A stretch of DNA of 64,000 bases, taken from positions 496,001 to 560,000 of the forward strand of contig JADKAQ010000001.1 of NCBI GenBank assembly GCA_016719105.1, given 5' to 3'. Every line of letters begins with the position of its first letter. Positions within the stretch are counted from its first letter, which is position 1. A program made the translations under genes and the position numbers. The notes below the pieces were generated by a model. The model saw only the letters and a list, made by a program, of their open reading frames with translations. It ran no database searches and was not told the DNA's origin. Source of the DNA: Gemmatimonadota bacterium. Its GTDB lineage: Bacteria; Gemmatimonadota; Gemmatimonadetes; Gemmatimonadales; Gemmatimonadaceae. Positions 59,492-64,000 of the stretch are shown here, in pieces.

Positions 59492-61084
59492 ATGGACATG
59501 AATTCGACGATTCTCGTCGCTGCGCTTGGCGCGCTCTGCGTTGTCGCCTCCGCAGCGTTTTTTGTTTTCGGCCGACGATCCGGCCAGAGCGCCGAGCGCG
59601 ACACACAGCGCGCCGCGAAGAGCACCGCCGAGGAACTGACCAAGCGCATCATCGGCGACGCCGAGCGTGAAGCCGAGTCGACGCGGAAGAGCGCGGTCCT
59701 CGCCGGTAAGGAAGAGCTGATCAAGCTGCGCGAGGCGTGGGAAGTCGAAGCGCGCCATCGTCGCGAGGAAGTGGAGCGCGAGGAGCGTCGCGTCGACGAT
59801 CGGGAGACGCAGCTCGAGAAGAAGGTCGACCTGCTCGATCAGCGCGAACGCGACCTCGGGCGGCGCGCCAGCGACCTCGGGCGGAAGGAGAAGTCGATCG
59901 CCGAGCGCGAGTCGGAGTTGGACAAGCTCATCGCCGATGAGCGCCGGCGACTCGAAACGCTGGCGGGAATGTCGGCGACCGAAGCCAAGACCGAGTTGAT
60001 CGCGCGTCTCGAGCGCGAGGCCGAAGCCGACGCGGCCAACCGGCTGCGCGAGATTCGCGAGTCGGCCAAGAAGAACGCCGAGCGCGAGGCCAAGAAGATC
60101 GTCGCGCTCGCCGTGCAGCGCATTGCGTCGGAGCACACGAGCGAGATCTCGGTGTCGTCGGTGGCGCTTCCGAACGACGAGATGAAGGGGCGCATCATCG
60201 GACGTGAAGGGCGGAACATCCGCGCCTTCGAGCTGGCGACCGGGGTCGACGTGGTCATCGACGACACGCCGGATACGGTCGTGGTCTCCTGTTTCGATCC
60301 CATTCGCCGCGAGATTGCCCGCCTATCGCTCGAGAAGCTGGTGACCGACGGGCGCATCCATCCGGGGCGCATCGAAGAGGTCGTCGCCAAGTCGCGCAAG
60401 GAAGTCGAGACGCAGATCGTCGAACTCGGCGAGCAGGCGGCGTACGAGACGGGGACGCACGGGCTGCACCCGGAGATCATCAAGCTCATCGGGCGCATGA
60501 AGTGGCGCACGAGCTACGGACAGAACATCCTCGACCATTCCAAGGAAGTCGCGCACCTGGCCGGGATCATGGCCGCCGAGTTGGGGTTGGACGTCGCGAT
60601 GGCCAAGCGTGGCGCGCTCCTGCACGACATCGGCAAGGTCCTCACGCACGAGCACGAGGGGACGCACGTGCAGCTCGGGGTGGAGGTCGCGACCAAGTAC
60701 GGCGAGCACCCGCTCGTGATCAACGCGATCGCGGCGCACCACGACGACGTGCCGCACGAGAGCGAGATTTCGGTGCTCGTGCAGGCGGCGGATGCGATCT
60801 CCGGGTCGCGCCCTGGTGCGCGCCGAGAGGCGTTCGAGACCTACGTGAAACGACTCGAAGGGCTCGAGAAGATCGCCTCCAGCTACAAGGGCGTGGACAA
60901 GGTCTTCGCCATTCAGGCGGGACGCGAGTTGCGCGTGCTGGTCACGCCGGAAGGGGTCGACGACCCGCGCATGGCGGCGCTGGCCGACGAGATCGCGCGT
61001 CGCATCGAGGCCGAGCTGCAGTACCCGGGACAGATCAAGGTGGTCATCATCCGCGAGACGAGGGCGGTCGATGTCGCTCGTTAG
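59492..61084 (+). CDS. rny: ribonuclease Y
   Basis: Membrane-anchored endonuclease that starts mRNA decay. It has an N-terminal membrane helix (STILVAALGALCVVASAAFFVF), a long charged coiled coil (about residues 30-200), a KH domain (GRIIGREGRNIRAFELATGVDVVIDDTP) and an HD domain (HSKEVAHLAGIMAAELG, GALLHDIGKVLTHE). The 530-residue length is typical. GGAG lies five bases before ATG 59492; ATG 59498 is an alternative. The end overlaps the possible upstream start of folD. Confidence 0.95.
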   Translation: MDMNSTILVAALGALCVVASAAFFVFGRRSGQSAERDTQRAAKSTAEELTKRIIGDAEREAESTRKSAVLAGKEELIKLREAWEVEARHRREEVEREERRVDDRETQLEKKVDLLDQRERDLGRRASDLGRKEKSIAERESELDKLIADERRRLETLAGMSATEAKTELIARLEREAEADAANRLREIRESAKKNAEREAKKIVALAVQRIASEHTSEISVSSVALPNDEMKGRIIGREGRNIRAFELATGVDVVIDDTPDTVVVSCFDPIRREIARLSLEKLVTDGRIHPGRIEEVVAKSRKEVETQIVELGEQAAYETGTHGLHPEIIKLIGRMKWRTSYGQNILDHSKEVAHLAGIMAAELGLDVAMAKRGALLHDIGKVLTHEHEGTHVQLGVEVATKYGEHPLVINAIAAHHDDVPHESEISVLVQAADAISGSRPGARREAFETYVKRLEGLEKIASSYKGVDKVFAIQAGRELRVLVTPEGVDDPRMAALADEIARRIEAELQYPGQIKVVIIRETRAVDVAR

Positions 61085-61097
61085 CGAGGCCGGTCCC

Positions 61098-61985
61098 ATG
61101 TCGGTCGGGGAGAAGATCGACGGGACGGCGGTCGCCAAGTCCGTACGCGAGGACGTGGCACGCGAGGTCGCGGAGCTCAAGGCGCGGGGGATCACGCCGG
61201 GGCTGACGGTGGTGATCGTCGGTGAGGATCCGGCGAGCCAGACGTACGTCGCGGCCAAGGAGAAGGCGAGCGTCGAGGCTGGGATGAAAGGCGAGACGAT
61301 TCGTCTCCCCGCCGACACGCCGCAGCCCGAGCTCGAAGCGCTCATCGACCGCCTCAACGCCGATGCCACGGTGCACGGGATTCTCGTCCAGAGTCCGCTC
61401 CCCCGGCACATGGACGCCAACACCGTCGTGCGACGCATCCTCCCCGAGAAGGACGTGGATGGCTTTCACCCGGTGAACGTGGGCAAGCTGCTCATCGGCG
61501 AGACGGACGGTTTCGCGCCGTGCACACCGGCTGGGGTGCAGGAGTTGCTCGTGCGCTACGGCGTGGAGACCAAGGGGAAGGAGGTCGTCATCGTCGGGCG
61601 CAGCAACATCGTCGGCAAGCCGATGGCCGCGCTGCTCATGCAGCAGGGGGCCGGTGCCGACTGCACGGTGACGGTCTGCCACTCGCGCACGAAGGATCTC
61701 CGCTTCCACACGCGCCGCGCCGACATCGTGATCGCGGCGTTAGGCAAGCCGGAGATGATCACTGGCGACATGATTCGTCCGGGCGCGGTGGTGATCGACG
61801 TGGGGATCTCGCGCGTCGACGATGCGACGCGTGCGCGGGGCTATCGCCTGGCCGGTGACGTGCACTTCGAGAGCGCGTCGAAGGTGGCGTCGCTCATCAC
61901 GCCGGTCCCGGGTGGCGTCGGGCCCATGACCATCGCCATGCTGCTCAAGAACACGGTACGGGCGGCGCGACAGGCCGGCACGTGA
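61098..61985 (+). CDS. folD: bifunctional methylenetetrahydrofolate dehydrogenase/cyclohydrolase
   Basis: Interconverts one-carbon folates. It shows IDGTAVAKSVREDV, TVVIVGEDPASQTYVAAKEKAS, GILVQSPLPRHMDANTV, PEKDVDGFHPVNVGKL and GRSNIVGKPMAALLM, with PVPGGVGPMTIAML at the end. I chose ATG 61098, which gives the usual family start (SVGEKIDG) and 295 residues. ATG 61071, overlapping the rny stop, would add nine residues. The end overlaps xseA (GTGA). Confidence 0.94.
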   Translation: MSVGEKIDGTAVAKSVREDVAREVAELKARGITPGLTVVIVGEDPASQTYVAAKEKASVEAGMKGETIRLPADTPQPELEALIDRLNADATVHGILVQSPLPRHMDANTVVRRILPEKDVDGFHPVNVGKLLIGETDGFAPCTPAGVQELLVRYGVETKGKEVVIVGRSNIVGKPMAALLMQQGAGADCTVTVCHSRTKDLRFHTRRADIVIAALGKPEMITGDMIRPGAVVIDVGISRVDDATRARGYRLAGDVHFESASKVASLITPVPGGVGPMTIAMLLKNTVRAARQAGT

Positions 61986-63277
61986 CACCGGCGCGTCGCT
62001 CGCGAGGCGCGTCGACGCCACCGCGCGAGGCGCCCGACCTGTTTGCCTTCGGCGACGACGGCGGGATGATGATGGCTCCCGAGCGACTGCCGGAGCCCGA
62101 ACTGCAAGCGGCGCCTGGCGAGAGTCCGGCGGCTGCCATCTCGGTCGCGACGCTCACGCGCACGGTGAAGGACGTCCTGGAAGGGGCGTTCCCGCCGCTC
62201 TGGGTGCGCGGCGAGGTGAGCGACTTCAAGCAGCATCGCAACGGGCACTGGTATTTCTCGCTTCGCGACGAGGAGGCCTCGTTGCGCTGCGTGGTCTGGT
62301 CGCGCGACACGCGGCGCATCCCGGCGCCACCGGACGAGGGGATGACCGTCGTCGCGCTGGGGCAGGTCTCGCTGTATGCCGCACGCGGGGACCTGCAGTT
62401 CACCGTGAAGACGATGGACGCGGTGGGGGACGGCCTCTGGCGCAAGGCGTTCGAGCTCACGCGCGCGCGGCTGGAGCGCGACGGGCTGCTCGATCCGGCG
62501 CGCAAGCGCGCGCTCCCGTTCTTCCCGCGGCGCATCGCCGTGATCACCAGCGCCGACGGCGCCGCGTTGCACGACATCATCGCGGTGACGCGGCGGCGCA
62601 ATCGCCTGGTGGAGCTCGTGCTGATCCCGGCGGCGGTGCAGGGCGAGGGGGCGCCCGCCTCGTTATGCGCGGCGCTCGATCGCCTGGCGTCGTGGGGCGG
62701 GGCCGACCTGGCGATCATCGGGCGCGGCGGCGGCTCGCGCGAGGATCTGTGGGCGTTCAACGACGAGCAGCTGGCGCGCAAGGTCGCCTCCTGCCCGATC
62801 CCCATCATTTCGGCGGTGGGGCATGAGGTCGACATCTCGATCTGCGACCTGGTGGCCGACTGGCGGGCCCCCACCCCGTCGGTCGCGGCCGAGCACGCCG
62901 TCCCGGTCCTGGCCGACCTGCAACGCACGGTGGCGTCCCTCGGCCGACAGCTGCAAAGTGGTGCCGCCGATGCGATCCGCGGCGGACGACGGCGACTGGA
63001 GCAGGCGGCGCGGCAGGGGAGCCAGGGGGCCCGTCGCCTGGTGGAACGCCGCCGGCTGCAACTGGGGCGCCTGAGCGGACAGCTGCACGCGCTCTCACCG
63101 CTGGCGACCATGGCGCGCGGGTACGTGGTGGCGACGTCGCCCGCGGGGCGCGTGGTGACCTCCGTGGCGGCGATCGCGCCGGGCGATCCCCTTCACCTGC
63201 GGTTGCGCGATGGGGCGGCCGAGACACGCGTGGAGACGGTGCGACGAATCGAGGACCCGACCGATGGGCAGGGATGA
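61982..63277 (+). CDS. xseA: exodeoxyribonuclease VII large subunit
   Basis: Catalytic subunit of a single-strand exonuclease. A 40-residue disordered leader precedes the OB fold (SVATLTRTVKDVLEGAFPPLWVRGEVSDFKQHRNGHWYFSLRDEEASL). The catalytic domain has PFFPRRIAVITSADGAALHDII, IIGRGGGSREDLWAFNDEQLAR and SAVGHEVDISICDLVADWRAPTPSVAAE. The coiled-coil region follows. At 431 residues it is full length. One of the few TTA codons not in TTAGGC lies near 62663. The end overlaps xseB. Confidence 0.94.
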   Translation: MTPARRSRGASTPPREAPDLFAFGDDGGMMMAPERLPEPELQAAPGESPAAAISVATLTRTVKDVLEGAFPPLWVRGEVSDFKQHRNGHWYFSLRDEEASLRCVVWSRDTRRIPAPPDEGMTVVALGQVSLYAARGDLQFTVKTMDAVGDGLWRKAFELTRARLERDGLLDPARKRALPFFPRRIAVITSADGAALHDIIAVTRRRNRLVELVLIPAAVQGEGAPASLCAALDRLASWGGADLAIIGRGGGSREDLWAFNDEQLARKVASCPIPIISAVGHEVDISICDLVADWRAPTPSVAAEHAVPVLADLQRTVASLGRQLQSGAADAIRGGRRRLEQAARQGSQGARRLVERRRLQLGRLSGQLHALSPLATMARGYVVATSPAGRVVTSVAAIAPGDPLHLRLRDGAAETRVETVRRIEDPTDGQG

Positions 63278-63492
63278 TGGCAACGTTTGAACAGGCGCTC
63301 GAGCGACTCGAGGCGATCGTCGACGAGATGAACGGGGCGGAGATTCCGCTCGAACGCGCGCTCGCGCTGTTCGAGGAGGGGATCTCCCACCTGCGCGCCG
63401 CGAGCGAGGAACTGGGGCGCGCCGAGGCGGCGGTGAAGGTGCTCACCGAGAAGGCCGACGGCGTGCTGGCGGCGACCGACCTCGGTGGCTGA
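63274..63492 (+). CDS. xseB: exodeoxyribonuclease VII small subunit
   Basis: 72-residue all-helical subunit: TFEQALERLEAIVDEMNGAEIPLERALALFEEGISHLRAA is the standard XseB pattern. ATG overlaps the xseA stop. It precedes the polyprenyl synthetase by four bases, the widespread xseA-xseB-ispA order. Confidence 0.95.
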   Translation: MMATFEQALERLEAIVDEMNGAEIPLERALALFEEGISHLRAASEELGRAEAAVKVLTEKADGVLAATDLGG

Positions 63493-63496
63493 CCCC

Positions 63497-64000
63497 ATGT
63501 CGCAGGTGATGCAGGCCATCGCCGCCCAACGGTCGGCGATCGATGCGGCGCTGGTGCGCCTCTGCGACGAGACGACCGGCGCCTTCACGCCGCGCGTGGC
63601 CGAGGCCGTGCGCTACTCGCTGTTAGGCGAGGGGAAGCGCCTGCGCGGCTTCCTCGTGATCCACGGCTACCAGGCGTGTGGCGGAGGCGGGGATGTCACG
63701 GCCCTCGCCGCGGCGGTCGAGGTGGTGCACGCCTACTCGCTCGTACACGACGACCTCCCCTGCATGGACGACGATGACATGCGGCGCGGGCGGCCGACGG
63801 TGCATCGCGCCTTCGACGTCCCGGTCGCGACTGCGACGGGGTTGGCCATGGTCCCGCTAGCCGCGTGGGCCGGCTATCGTGCCGGGCGCCTTCTCGGGCT
63901 CACCCCTCGCGAGGCGGGCGCCATCGTGCGCGAGCTCATGAAGGCGGCCGGTGGCGGCGGAATGATCGGCGGCCAACTGCTCGACCTGGAGGCCGAGGGG
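63497..64000 (+). CDS. ispA: polyprenyl (farnesyl/geranyl type) diphosphate synthase, 3' end outside window
   Basis: Open to the window end, 168 codons visible from ATG 63497. The first Asp-rich motif is VHDDLPCMDDDDMRRGRPTVH, and substrate-binding GEGKRLRG and GGQLLDLEAEG are present, so it is a trans-isoprenyl diphosphate synthase. The usual AGDAL segment after the Asp-rich motif is replaced by TGLAMVPLAAW. The chain length of the product cannot be told from this part. The position after xseB supports the ispA assignment. A TGTTAGGC copy is at 63621. Confidence 0.88.
   Translation, partial: MSQVMQAIAAQRSAIDAALVRLCDETTGAFTPRVAEAVRYSLLGEGKRLRGFLVIHGYQACGGGGDVTALAAAVEVVHAYSLVHDDLPCMDDDDMRRGRPTVHRAFDVPVATATGLAMVPLAAWAGYRAGRLLGLTPREAGAIVRELMKAAGGGGMIGGQLLDLEAEG

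Overview
The window is a very gene-dense, G+C-rich stretch (roughly two thirds G+C by eye) from a bacterial chromosome. It carries only housekeeping genes and a few accessory ones. There is no phage, insertion sequence or CRISPR array. Heptose genes (gmhA and an hldE-type kinase), GDP-mannose dehydratase, PilT, RNase Y, Rex and a full partner-switching module fit a Gram-negative-type organism outside the Proteobacteria. The overall style suggests Gemmatimonadota, which is an inference and not proven by any rRNA here. Almost all genes lie on the + strand in tight runs with ATGA/GTGA overlaps. The exceptions are hldE-like, rex and two tRNAs on the minus strand.

Layout. 1-9.6 kb: truncated TPR protein, aroQ, an Xaa-Pro peptidase, accB, pilT, accC, comB-like, ftsK. 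9.6-12.5 kb: a 25-bp tandem repeat, yraN, recA with a recognisable promoter, recX. 12.6-22.9 kb: alaS, an unknown gene, a PHP-type phosphatase, gmhA, an SDR, an asparaginase, a CCA-adding/poly(A) polymerase-type enzyme, an unknown gene, rarA, a LEA-type lipoprotein. 23-28.7 kb: hflX, gmd, tRNA-Val(CAC), an OFA-type MFS carrier with its tiny membrane partner, tRNA-Ile2(CAT), hldE-like kinase. 28.8-42.9 kb: frameshifted asparaginase, CMD-family protein, obgE, dprA, hemW, hrcA-dnaJ-prmA-rsmE-hinT-yqeY-mutS2-dnaG (dnaG frameshifted). 43-51 kb: zinc-ribbon protein, recJ, rsmD, coaD, pta, a STAS / anti-sigma kinase / PP2C module, rsmA. 51.1-64 kb: rex with its own operator, a DnaQ-type exonuclease, infC-rpmI-rplT, pheS-pheT, a coiled-coil gene, zapA, a structured intergenic region, rny, folD, xseA-xseB and a truncated polyprenyl synthetase.

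The most striking sequence-level signal is an 8-mer, CGTTAGGC. I count 33 exact copies on the two strands, plus three copies of the 7-mer GTTAGGC and a few one-base variants. The copies sit inside genes, across stop codons and in spacers. They account for nearly all TTA codons in the window. This looks like a genome-wide signal such as an uptake, recombination or segregation sequence. Other points of interest are a perfect Rex operator across the rex start codon, an AUU-start infC, several promoters whose -10 lies only 5-8 bases before the start codon (candidate leaderless mRNAs), a long irregular hairpin between zapA and rny where 6S RNA is found in some bacteria, and single-base frameshifts at G runs in dnaG and one asparaginase.
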